In this document: piece after piece, positions 12,326 to 24,730 of the stretch
Layout: every line of letters begins with the position of its first letter
Numbering within the stretch: the first letter of the stretch is position 1
NCBI GenBank assembly: GCA_035041965.1
Contig: JAPYMA010000105.1
Location: 62,001-126,000 of the forward strand
Direction of reading: 5' to 3'
Length of the DNA stretch: 64,000 nt
Source of the DNA: Anisakis pegreffii
Lineage: Eukaryota > Nematoda > Chromadorea > Rhabditida > Anisakidae
Program-made: the position numbers and the translations under genes
Notes under the pieces: model-generated
Database searches by the model: none
What the model saw: only the letters and a program-made list of their open reading frames with translations
What the model was told of the DNA's origin: nothing

Positions 12326-13505
12326 CAGTGGTTCCCTGGAGTAATTTGAGGGTGTCAGCGGGGTAATTGATGGGGTCGGCAGTTATGCTATAATGAAGCG
12401 CCATTGTCATGGTGTTTTTTCACATGGATACCTAAATGGTTCGCTCATACCAACAATCTTCTCTCTCCTATTTCTCGAGTATCTTTGGCTCGTTTGGGCC
12501 TAAACAAAAGTCAATTTGAAGTAGTCACACAAGTATTCCGTAAGTTCTTTGATATTTTGGCTGACATTAACATATCGACAGGAATTGAGTGAGCGCTTGA
12601 GTGAGGCAGAAATAATCACTGGTTTGGTGCGATACGAATGGGCATTTCTGAATTATTATTCGATTGCAACGAAAAGTTTTGGTATTTTTTTCTGATTACT
12701 GCATGTAACGGAGTTTTTGGTTCATAAACGAATCAAATGCTCAATTGCTTCTTAGATATCTGGTTTGCGACAAATATAATATGTAGTGGATGTTTAATGT
12801 ATTCATGTTTATGATCACGTTGCTTGATCGAGTCGGCTGACGGCAAGCTCCGACTAGGTAGGTACACAACGTTGAAATGAAAGACCATCCATCGTCTTCG
12901 TGTATGGTAGTGTAATCTTCTTAAGTCAATCAGTTGCTCAATATTTACATTTTTTAAAGCATTCATTTATGTGTGGTTGTTTGTTGACTCCTGATCACAA
13001 ATCTCACGAATAGCTGATGGTTATTGTTCTCATTTTGAGTTATTAACCTCTTGTCGGCATTCAATTTCATGTGTTCACGCGATTGCTTTGGAATGCAGCA
13101 GCAGTTTTTGGACTAAGTAATCGAGGAGTGATTGTGTCTGATTTCGTGTGCGATCGAGCAGAAAAGTTTCATTGTTAACTTCTGCATTCAAGCTTCAAGT
13201 GCGGCTAATTCGTATTCAATAAGTTCTAGTGTTCTTCATTTGCATACTAACAATAAGAGTTTGCGAAGCCTTGAAGAAAGCACTTTACTGCAACGTACAA
13301 ATTGTCACCTTTTATCCACATCTGCTCAAAACATTTTGATGCTCCATAGTTCATCGGATGTAGTTTATGCGCAATGAATTGTTCTCATCACACATGCTAC
13401 AATCGCCCTCATAAACATTGTTGAAAAAAGCGTTCTCTTAATGTCGTTTTCTTATGCCTTCCACTGCGTTTAACGAATGAAATAAGTCAGATTCTCATTC
13501 TCTAA
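12326..13505 (-). mobile_element. Diverged hAT-like element, longer interior
   Basis: The segment starts with CAGTGGTTCC at 12326 and follows the left end of the 2687 copy, sharing the ATGGTGTTTTTT stretch about 130 bp in. Similarity returns at about 13400-13500, where the sequence matches the small-ORF region of the other copies in the same orientation as the 2687 copy. About 770 bp separate the two blocks beyond what other copies have. That extra DNA is either an ancestral interior or a later insertion. The far terminus and a target duplication were not found, and the small frame is degenerate. Confidence 0.5.
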
Positions 13506-14278
13506 CGGTCACCAGATATTAGATGCTGCAATACAGCTCAGGCCAAAACGTAAGCCCAAGGTTAGGTTAACGTGAGATAAAATAGCACTTTTGACATTTC
13601 TTTTGGCAAACTAAAATCCGTTGTGTGACTTAATATGTGGGCACCTCGCTAGCCACTTGCTCATCTAATACTGTTGGTCAAGAAGAGACGAAGTGGTCCA
13701 CTTCATGAGGGCACTTAAGTGAACAGCTCTTTAATCAAACTCTCCTCAGCAGGAATATATATTATATTATTCTCGTAGTCAAGCTCTTGCTCTATTTTTT
13801 CTCATTTATTGTGCTGACCTGCTAGATCGAAGTTAAGTCTAGAACATGTCACTGTGCAAAAGTTGGGTGAGCACAATATGTCGTTCACCATTTTTACGAG
13901 ATGGATGGATAACTACTGTTGAGCCACAGATTTCTGATAATTGATTATGCGCAATGATTTCTTGCACAAGTTCATGCTCTTCTCAATGATTAATTAGCCA
14001 ATATTATTAATGAGACGACGATTTGTTGAAGGAATCTACGATCGAAGAAGACGGATTATATTTATACTCACATAAATGAGCAACAGAAAAGAACGTCCAT
14101 TCAAATTGCTATCCATTTCCTTTGATTTCAATAAGAATGCGTAAATGCGTAAATATATGCGAGAAGAATACGGTAGGCAATAGCAATAAAACGTTGGTCA
14201 AGCATTTCGGAGTAGAATTTTTTACTTTTTCGTCCGCAGAATTCTTTACTTTTTTCGTCTTTTAGTGGAACAATTTTT
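13506..14278. other. No recognised gene
   Basis: AT-rich sequence with only short frames and no repeat or motif that I recognise. Confidence 0.4.
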
Positions 14279-15013
14279 TTGGTTCAGCATCACCATATAC
14301 TCCAAATCTTTCGGAATTTTCAGAATGAAGTTTTCATAAATTTTAATGCTCGTAAAATGAAATATTCCTCTCACCTTTCATCAATCTATCCTCACCATAT
14401 CCTTCTTCCTTCCTATGTACTATTCTCAATCAGTTTGCTACTTTCAGTGCATCTTAGATGTTGGCCAATTCATTTCGAATTCTTACATGAAAATCAGTTT
14501 TTTTCTCTCCGTCATACACCTTCAAATTCTTCTCAATCGATCAATAAGAAAATGTTTACTGAAGCCCTTCAAATTACAAGCTTCGAGCATTCAAAAATAT
14601 ATACGAGTGTAGTTCGTTCACGCAGCCTGTTCGGAAACGGTTCTGTGATTAATTAGATCTCATCAGTGTGTTTGAAAACAATTCGACGTGCCAGACATAT
14701 CAGTTTAATGTCGTTAAATTTCAGTACATTTGTACATAACCGTTTTTGGCTGCTATTGGTCAAAACGGAGGTATTGACTTTTGATGAAAATTCAATTCAG
14801 TTTCTGTGCAAATCGAATACTTCTGATGCTGTAAAGAAGCTAGCGCTTCTGAGTGCTTTTCCTTTTTTATATTTTCGATTGAATATTCGATTTTATTCGG
14901 CCGTTTGGCATAGGCAAACGACGGAACGCGTTCTGCGATTGCTCTTGGAGATTGTTTATCATCGAGAAAGAAATAATTCAGTCTCTCATCACTTTCCATT
15001 CAGCACCTCATAA
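14279..15013 (+). pseudogene. Long frame interrupted by one stop, unknown
   Basis: Reading frame 14279-15013 spans 245 codons with a single in-frame TAG at 14654-14656, which divides frames of 125 and 115 residues. The first part is hydrophobic and rich in Ser, Leu and His around residues 30-60. I recognise no family. The plus strand is T-rich here, which lowers stop frequency, so the openness could be compositional. It could also be a decayed gene. Nothing nearby supports a function. Confidence 0.2.
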
Positions 15014-18000
15014 ATATTCAGATTTGTTGAACTCATTACTATTGCTTCAGCCTCTAATCCTTTCATTTCATATTCTATATGCAGCCACTTGACGAACAAG
15101 CATTTTGTTCCTTTTCAGCGCACAACATTAAATCCTCAAATTTTAATCTCAGAAAGACATTGATTCAATTGTACTCTCGAAGTCCGAATAACCATTTACT
15201 TGTATGATCAGCTGCATAAAGTGCTGGTCAAAATTGAATTGGAACATTAGTATTTAATAGATACATCATAACACTCAGTGTTGTGTGGTGGATAACTTTT
15301 AATCAAAATCAGCATGCACCTTATTCTGTCCATACCTTACTTCTATGCAAAGAACAATTGATTCACATTACAATATCGTTGCCTCGATGCCGAACGAATA
15401 CTGCTACGCTTTATGCAAATGCAATATTTCTTTTTGTCTTTCGTTGCATTCTTTCATCTTCCTAACTTGAATCATCTATCTCATTACGATCCCATTATTC
15501 AGTTACCGGTTATTCGGTAACTGAATTCGGTTATCTGAATGAATATCGATCGGGTGAATACTATATAACTGCATCATCCTGAACTAAATTTTTCTATTTC
15601 TGTCTGGAAAGATCAACTTCAAACTTGATCAGAAGTTGATGTTAACGTTTTAGTTTAAGATGTGTTCGACGCTTTATCGATCGCACATGTCCATCTATGC
15701 AAAGGGGTTTTTGAGTTGGTTTAAATACGTACGAGGTTAATGGGGATGCGTAACGATGACTGATCGTGATAGGTTTAGGTTCAACTTTAATTCGGTTAAC
15801 TAACAATTGCACGAACAAATCATTCTGAACACTCGTCAAACATCTCAGAACACAATCGTCTTTTAGAATGAATTATACTCTTTTTTAAATTAAGAACAAT
15901 GGTGCATCAAGTGGATTTGCGCATAAATTGGCCACATATAAGAAGTCAGTCATATCGTTTCGTTACTGCAGGCTGGATGCAGATCGGTCTGCACAAGTCT
16001 CGCCGCAGTTATAATGCCCAATTTGACGCTAACCGAATGAAGCGAAAGCGTTTAACGTTAATACGAGAACTGCTCAAAGAAAATGCTTCTGCGTATGCAT
16101 ATGCATTTTGCAATCGAAAGCATAATGCCGTATTAATAATAATATTTTATTCGCATGTCAATATGTATAATGTAGTAAATACAATCTAATACTATCTGGC
16201 GAATATACTACCCCAACTATTGTTGGGGAGGAGGAAAGATTTTAAAACAGGCAAAGGAGAATAATAATTTAAATATATTATCATACAATGGCAGTATTGT
16301 GTTTATTGTATTTATGACTAATTCTTAAAACATCTCTCAAAGCCAAAGACGGAAGGAACTGTGCATTTTTTACAGTCAGTCGCATTCACAGCCAAACAAC
16401 ACAGATCTCAATCTCTTCGATCAATCTCATCGAAACGAATAAAATCGACCACTGAACGAATAATCATTATCCAATCAACACTAACATTTCAAGAGCAGCA
16501 GTAATAATAGCACGATGTCTGAACATTATGTTTTGTTGTTTGATTGCTTTCAGTCCACTTCATGTATCTTTTTATACCTCCAGCCTTTGATCTCCTATTC
16601 GAATTTAAATGAATTTCATCAATCAATTCCAGTGAACTAAGTTTCATTTTCTTCCTGAAAGCGAAAATAAAGAAATTATCTGCTTCTTGCAGTATCACCA
16701 TCAGCAAACAGTTTAGATGGCAACTGCATGATATTGAAAACTTTACATTGTCACTACATGCTTTCAAAATAATTCACTTAAAAGTCACCATCATCCTAAT
16801 GAAAATATCTCTTCAAAGGCTAGCAATGTTCGCGATTTTACTGCTCAATCCAAACTCGGTTCTTCTGTTTGCTTCGTTTATTTTATTTTCCGAACTAAAT
16901 GCCCTACAACTGCAAACGATAGTGTCAATTCATTCGGACCATTCGAACAAAATTCCCAGAAAATTAGAACGAGGATGTTACTTATTCCGTTTATTTTCAA
17001 CTGTTCATCCATATGTTACATTCGTTTGTTGTGCGCAATGATATTGTTGCAGCATTAATCATTCTACAACATAATATTTCATAAATGATAATCTACAAGT
17101 TTAATTAAACATCAACACAGACACACGCATATACATCTGGTTCTTCCAGCCAATACAAGCAAGCTTTTTTCGTATAAAACTAACGAAACTATTTTCAAGC
17201 GCTTCAACTCAGCGAACTTATCGCAATTCATCATCGTTTTTTCTTAAAAACATTCATCAATTTGCTTCATATTCATTTTTATTGTTTGCTTCCTTCTTTT
17301 TCACGTATCGTCCATCTCTTGTACTCAAATAAATCAACTTCAAAGTGATCATAATCCCTTGAGAATTGCTCTCACTTGATCACATCCTCTGCATTCTTTC
17401 TTAGCCCAATCTCTTCCAAAAACTGAATCGGCGTCCACCTTGTGACTGGTGTTGTTGCTATCAGTTATCAATATTATCATCAGGATTCTGTCTTCTTCTC
17501 GTTGAACTATTCCACTTCAATCTTACTCGCTGCCCATTCCATTCAATTGTTCCATGACAGTGACGAATACTTCACATTCAGCATTGCTCAATCTCGTCGT
17601 GTAAGTGATTGCAAATACGTGCATTTCCCTCCTCTCGTCCATACTCACAATCACACACACACACATTGAATGTGAAGCTCATTGTAAACGAGTGTAAGTT
17701 GCTGAAGAACGCAAAGAACTGAATAAGTGATCAGAAAACATTTATCCGAATTGAATATCATCAACACACCTATTGGTCTAATGCATATTTATCTATATCC
17801 AGTAAATCTGAAGAAATATTAATAGCAGCAAATGCTGTGTTATCGATTTAAGACGTATTCAAGGGTGCATAATTTCAGTCATTTTATTGGTGGATAAGGA
17901 GGAAGACAGCTGAAGAGAATCGCCGTACTGATAACCACCGCTAAGAAGTATCGCCGCCGTGCAATAAAAATAATCCTAGTAACGAACGATTCCATGAATG

Positions 18001-18615
18001 ATTTACAAACGTTTAGGTGTATTGATTGCGTAAAGCGCTGATGGATACGATAAGCATGTGCAAATATATAGATGCTGATGCAAGCGTAATCGAGCAAGCA
18101 GATAAATAGAATGAATATGTATGAGAAAGGAATAATGCATCGTTGGTTCATCTGCATCCATCTTTATCCTTACGTATAAATCTCCTGAACAAATTGTTCG
18201 TTCAGTCAGTCATTCGTTGGTTGTTTCGATAAGATGAAGATGACGACCACTAAAATGCTCAAAAAGGTTTTTGAGAATGTATGCAGTTGGCTGCTGACTA
18301 GTAAGGTGGCTCTAGAGTCAGAGCCAAGAGCAAAAACAGACGATTGAAAGAAAGGATGGTTGGTTGGATGGATGGATGGATATCTTTTTTCTGCGTTCTG
18401 CATCGTGCGTTCTTCTCCAGTTTTATCTTCATCATTCTCTCATTCATATCTTTCCTGAATAATGGCACAATAGTCCTCCTATTTCGAAACGAACGTTTCG
18501 CATCGATTGGCCACTAACAGGTAGGATAGGAACTTATTCACAAGGATAGTTTGAAAGATGGACTTCTTTTTGGATGCATACAAAATACTTCGCGTTGGAA
18601 GGAGTGTAACTAAGT
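15014..18615. other. No recognised gene
   Basis: The segment holds scattered frames below 100 codons. One at 16800-17040 begins with a hydrophobic stretch resembling a signal peptide but has no other support, and one at 15899-16189 is basic and unrecognised. A GGAT repeat run lies at about 18366-18381. Confidence 0.35.
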
Positions 18616-19348
18616 CAGTGGTTCTGACGTTCGGGTGCTCCATTACCTCTTTTGATTATCCGGCTAATCGCCATTACCTTCCCCCCCCCACCCCCCTCCC
18701 CCTCCCCCATCTGATACAAGACTTACTATTTCTACGTATGAATTAGATGGATTCTCATTCTTTTCGGACGTGTTTTATTCACTCTCATAGCTATTACATG
18801 CGAATATCGTTCTCTTGATGAGTTTTTCTCATTCACTTCGTCTCATTTCACTTCACAGTTCAAATCAATTTCTTATTCTGTAGCATATACTGTTTATTGC
18901 ATTCGTTGGCGAGTGTTGATAGACGAAATCAACAATACAACAATCTAATTGAATTGCTCAATAACGTTCGATAGTCAAATGATCAATAATAGAGTGTATT
19001 CGATAGAATGAGAATTTGACTTTGATTGTTGAGTGAAATGAATGAGAAATTAGCAGAAGAGAACACTTTTGGTGATAAAAGTAATGAGAGCGATTGCAAC
19101 AGTAAGGAAAAGAATGAAAACCCTGTTAAAACTAATGAAAACCCAGTTAGGCCCTCACGAGCTGTTAATACTCAGAAATTAGGAGAATATTGCCATCAGC
19201 TAACCGCATTTACATATCCGAGTTAAAAAAACACCATCACAATAAGGTTTTATCATAAAATAACAAGAGTACAAAATAATAATTTCCCGATTACCCCTTC
19301 ACATCTCCAAATTACCCAAAATGGGTAATTACACCTCCGGAACCAAGA
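18616..19348 (+). mobile_element. hAT-like non-autonomous element, nearly complete copy
   Basis: The element starts CAGTGGTTCTGACG and runs parallel to the 7590 copy, including a C-rich tract at about 18682-18709, the GATGGATTCTCATTC segment and the small reading frame. Its right end is decayed: GGAACCAAGA stands where GAACCACTG would be expected. The 8 bases on the left (AACTAAGT) have no clear match on the right. It is therefore a family member with an eroded terminus. Confidence 0.75.
19038..19226 (+). CDS. Small ORF inside hAT-like element, 62 aa, unknown
   Basis: The frame runs from MNEKLAEENTFGDKSNESD to LTAFTYPS and then TAA. Compared with 8141-8311 it has 21 extra bases (seven codons: NENPVKT followed again by NENPV), so the frame survives. 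Several differences between the two copies are synonymous. No domain is recognised. It may be a remnant of a transposase N-terminus. Confidence 0.35.
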   Translation: MNEKLAEENTFGDKSNESDCNSKEKNENPVKTNENPVRPSRAVNTQKLGEYCHQLTAFTYPS

Positions 19349-21303
19349 ACGGATGAGGAGTGTGATTATAACTCGCAAGTTTCATATGGTCATGAATCGA
19401 ATCCTTTGCAAAACCATGTTAGACTGTGAATGATCTCATATGCATAGACATTATCTCATTGTTATCTTGTCGTTCTCACAACATTCTTTTAAATGCTAAG
19501 ATCTACTGTTGTTAAAGTAAACTTTGTCATGCGATCGTCCTTAGTTTCCGTCGGTCTCATCGAAATTTATTGTAAGCAGAACCATCGAATGCGCGCTCCA
19601 TTTGAAAATTTGCTTATCGTTGCCTACAGCCAGTCTATATTTCACGTTGATACAACACGCAACTCAACAATTATTTCTGTCTAATCGGGATCATATGATA
19701 TGCTATGGACGAGAGCCTATCCGTTCAACCTGTTCGTTTGCAATTGTTCAGCGAACGTGTAAACATAGTGAGTTCTAGCGAAATGAATACGAAACAATGA
19801 GCATCTTATCGGATAGATCTGAAAAGGAATAATCGTTTAGATTCCTTGCATTTTTCATGAATTTTGAGTTTTATTTTAAGCGTTCTCTCTGATCAGTAGT
19901 GAATTTTGCGATGCTCATCGAGATATTAGTGGGAAAACTTTTACAAATGTTCATTTTTGGCAAGGTTATGAACGAAGTTGACGACCACTGACGATTGGCC
20001 TGGACACAAGAAATCAGTCGGCCGAGGGAAAGGTGGCTATAGAGCGCGATTCAGCACGAAGTGTTGATTCTATTAAGATCCGTAGGAAAGGAATGAACGA
20101 CTATCGGATGAAATTCAACAGAACTTGTGAATTTGCTAAACCGCAAGAAATTTATTAGTTTTTTAGCGGAAGTTTTGCAGTTGAATAATGTCTTTTAGAA
20201 ACTACAAGATGAAGTAGTCATCGTGCGATAATGCTTCAGTCAATTTACGTTAAGAGTTGTTGTATGCGTTTCCCTCAAGAGCCAATTACATCGAATTTCA
20301 ATTATGTTACCACTTGTGCCTACTACTTTACGAACAAATATCAATTCGCATCTATCAGTTATAAGAGTTTTTTGTTCTTGGTTTATGCATTCTGCGTTTT
20401 TGTTTTGCCCTGATTGCATCTGTCGAGCAGGGTATTAGGCGTTGTTTCGAACGTTGTTGTTTACTGTAGTACGCTTACCATACTGATCACTTGTGAGCAT
20501 TGCCTGAGGGACGTACGACGTTGATGTGAATGAAGCAAACCATGTTTTGTGTCGTGCGGTAAACGAAGTTTGCATGGAAATTCGAAGTGAAACGAATCAT
20601 TTTCAGTGAATTGAATAGCATTGGAAGAATATCAAACTTCAAGCAATGCATGATCGGCGGAGCTGACTGATCTGTGAACTCTTCTGATTGCTTCCAACAA
20701 GCAGCCCTCACGTCGACTGATATTGTGCTTGGTTCGTTGTGTACGCAGTTTTCATTCATCCATCTATCCATCCATCACGTATCATATCCAAACCATCAAA
20801 CTCTCATCTTAAAGTTTCAATTATTCACTTCATATCGATAACTGCCGTTCAACGCTTCATCTTTATACGTGCACTTATGAAGATTTGAGGGATAAGAACG
20901 GATTGATATCGTTGCGTCAACGTTTCTGATCAGTTGATATATCACCTTCTGATTGTTGCTATGGTGCATCGAGCTACTGACACAGGTTAATCATTTTTCC
21001 TTTCGAGTTCAGTTGACGTTGTTCGATAATTGTCATTTGATTAGTTCAATTCATACTCACTATTTCTCGGAGTTTTCCTTCTTTAAGAAACTTTTCTATC
21101 ATTATGTTTGGATTCAATGCAAACCGTTGTAACTAACCGGTGCTCATGCAAAGTGCTGAAAGGAGGAGTCAAATCTGATATTCTTATCATTGGGAGGGAA
21201 AGGTGAGACGGCAGGTTATTGGTGAGATTCACGAAATACAGACGAGCGATATGATCCATTCCATTCTCGGTTCTTTTACTTCAATTTCTGAACAGATGCA
21301 ATT

Positions 21304-21403
<100 letters not shown>

Positions 21404-22340
21404 CGTATGGATAAGTACGGATTTAATCATAAGTTCCCATCAAATGAGTGTTGTTACATGTATTCCTTGATAAAAATGTGAGTCTAATCAATATTATATA
21501 TTGAAATGGATTTATATGGAAAGATACATACACTCATCGATTCGATAATGCTTCAGAGTACCCTTTTTTGGATTCTAATTCAGCTGCGGAATTTTATGAA
21601 AGCCGTTCACTGGTGGTAGATTTTACACATTTCGGGTTCATCGATTCACTCGATCGGACGACTTTCAAAAGAAAGGATGTATGTGTTTGAGATAAGTGCT
21701 GTAAAATGAAAGAATATATGAAAGGCAGTTGAAGCTGTATCGAGTCGAACAAGCACTACTCCATGTTCGTGCACATAATTTCCATTCCATTCCATTGCAA
21801 AACCACGTATGTTCAGTCATTCGTACTCACACATATATGTATATACACGTTTGCATATAGTGATTTTGTGTAGCATGTAGCATAGGAATAAGCCTCAGAT
21901 AGTTGAGGATATAAGTGGAAATCGATTTAAATATTTAAGTATTCAGCACACTGTCAACTCACATCTTATGGCGTCATTCGTGTTGCACTTTACTTCGCCG
22001 CATGTACACTGCATTCCGCATCGTGCAACTGCATATGGGGATGGATATATATCCATTTTTGAATGTTTGAGGATCATTCGAATTTGCATTCATACATACA
22101 TCGACAAGTTTCTTATCCTTTTTGCTCGGTTCGAAACTCAACATCCATTTTCAATTCACACGATGCGCTCCATAAAGAAAGGTACCATCAAATATGTTCC
22201 ATGCGAAATTCTAGCCCGTAATTGTGTATGATCAGTGATTCTCAGCGCTTTTCGGTCATTGCTCCTCCCTGCTGGCTTAGCAATCAAATCGCTTCCTTTC
22301 TTTCTATATACTCCGTTTGCAAATAGTGTTTCGCAACACT

Positions 22341-22413
22341 AGCAACTAGGTGTAATGAAATCTCGGTGATTAAGGCAGTCTCTATCACCGAGATTCCATT
22401 GCACTTAGTTGCT
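22341..22413 (+). ncRNA. Hairpin with 30-bp stem, miRNA-precursor-like or foldback element
   Basis: The arm 22341-22370 is complementary to 22384-22413 around a 13-nt loop (22371-22383). Of the 30 pairs, 27 are Watson-Crick. As plus-strand RNA two of the other three would be G-U and one an A-C mismatch. Partial pairing may extend outside the arms. The size (about 73 nt) suits a pre-miRNA, but such precursors usually carry more bulges. A degenerate inverted-repeat transposon is the main alternative. No host transcript is recognised around it. Confidence 0.35.
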
Positions 22414-24689
22414 ACTGTTAGTTCGTAATTGAAGAAGGCTGCCTGGAAATTGATCTCAAATTTGAGGATGTTCTATATTAGGAATGTGATGTGACACATG
22501 GAACTTCTTTTATGAGCATTCCTTGCACAAATTTGCAAGGTGCGATCATCACCCTTACTCTTTGTCCGCATTAAAAGCGTAGAAGCTTTTTAAAAAGCTA
22601 ATGCCTTTAATGGTCATTTTTGAAATAACCGATTGAGTGATTGTGCTGATCAAATAATCAGTCAAATAAAGTCAAAGACGATCAATTGGTAGTAATCAAA
22701 TGCAAAACGAACTTTTTCTAGTCCAACTTCCCGAATTTATTCAGAACACGCTAAAGAGCTCTTGACGTTAAACAAAGGAAATGATATAGCTAGTTAAGAG
22801 CACATTAATGACTTCGGGAATGAGATGCTACTCATAAGTGAAGTTATTAGCATTAGTTTGATGGATCATCTCATTCATCTTCAGAGACATAAAACTTCAA
22901 TAGAACACCGAGTGTGGAAGTATGTAGTAGTTGAATCAATGCATGCATGTATCATAAGGAAAGTGGATGGCCGCTAGGTGAATGCATATCAAACTGCAAC
23001 CATCACTCCAACAATTTATTCTCGTTCTGTAACTAATTAGTTTGAGATTATCACTCGTCAAGAAACTATTAGTTCATCGGTTCTTGAACCGTCGCAGAAT
23101 GAGTTAATTCGAGCGTTTCTGTTACTTGTGATAGTCATTTTACTCTTTCTTCCATTCAACATTTCCCATTCACTAATTGTTGAAAAACGAATTCCACTTT
23201 TGTCATTGCTTAAAGCAACAGCGAAACTCTTGAAGTCAAGTATTGATACTGCAGCAAGCTTCTATAATATGGTATGCTGTATGATGCACCGTCTTATAAT
23301 TTTTTCGATATTGTTATATTAATAACTGAATGAGTATGTGAAGCTGATAGAGTACGCGCTTAAATCTTTATTGGATTGTATCAGAGGGAAACACTGCTTG
23401 AATTTCATTGAGGAATTAAATGTCGCACTCTTTCCGCAGTTACTCATGCGGCTATGGTTTCAATTCATCATGTGAGAGAACGAATCGACGTCAAGAGTAA
23501 TTCATTCAGATTGCTCACTGAACCAATAAGTAGCAGTTTTAATTTTAACGTAAAGTTGTGTTCATTAAAGGAGCATTCTTTAGCAGTTGTAGAAAAGCAT
23601 CACAATAAATTGATTGCTCGTTTGTAAAGTGCTACCTGTGATGAAGTTTGTTCGAAACGTCATCAGTATGTAAGGTGCTATGAAAATGATTTGGTTTTAT
23701 TGCGCTTTACATTGATTGTTGGTAGTCCGGCGTTTTATCGATTGATTGATTGATTGTAATGATTCGTTTGGTAGCGACGTTGAACTGATAAGTTATTTAG
23801 TCGTCATTCGTTAATTAAGTTCATTATTCCACTGCATCTCTTTGCATCAGGTATTTACTTATAACGGAATCATTCAGATGCAACAAATTCAAAGAACACT
23901 TCGGATGTATTCTATTGCAGTACTGCATACCTCGAGTAGTGTTATCATTGCACATAGGAAATATCGAGAATCCGCATATACCCAACGATTAACTTTTTAT
24001 TTCTAAATATATCGAAGAAATTCAAATCGCATTTTTCGGTGCTGAATGTAACCAATTTTTTGGGGGAATCAAGAAGCTGCTGATTCAAAAAATAAAGAAA
24101 TTTATAAGGATTTGAATATAAACGAAGCGTACTAACAAATGAAATGCTCATTTAGTTTTTGATTTGTTGAACTACGAAATTGAATTGTTTCTTTTTATCC
24201 GACCTATAGACTCGCATTAAACTCAAGTATTGCTCTTGATTAGTTCGTTACCGTTGTAAAATCAAGAATATGTCTTTGAATAATGACTCATAACGTTTCA
24301 CTGACTTGATTTGTGATTTGTATCAATACGACCAGTTGTATTTTTATGTTATCAGCGGGCGAGAGAGCGTGCTCTTTCGAATGAGCAAACGTCGAGTGAG
24401 CATGACGGCACACCAGATTGATTTCATGCTGAAAGTCTGCTCCGTTTATTGCTTGAGACGTATGTGCGCAATTCATTTTCATTTGCTTGACTCCCAAAGG
24501 CATGCTCAATTGGCTGGGTCATTGGGTGTGTAGAATGAGAATGAGGCTTAAGTTATAGAAATGATCACAGAGAGTGTGGAAAGAAATCGAAAATGGATTC
24601 TGCGCCCTTCTTTGATCAGGATTGACCATACGATTGACGTTTGGATATTGGAATACGCAAAAGCGTCACTGACGTTGTGCAGATCGCAA

Positions 24690-24730
24690 AATATCCACAT
24701 TAATACTTCAAATATCCACATTAATACTTC
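24690..24730. repeat. Tandem duplication, about 21-bp unit, two copies
   Basis: AATATCCACATTAATACTTC occurs at 24690-24709 and again at 24711-24730. It looks like a simple replication-slippage duplication. Confidence 0.9.

Noticed and set aside
16800..17040. 80-codon frame with a signal-peptide-like start
   Set aside because: The hydrophobic start fits AT-rich chance sequence. There is no cleavage context, cysteine pattern or processing site suggesting a secreted peptide.
18608..19356. Target-site duplication for the 18616 element
   Set aside because: The left octamer AACTAAGT has no convincing partner after the eroded right end, so no duplication is claimed.
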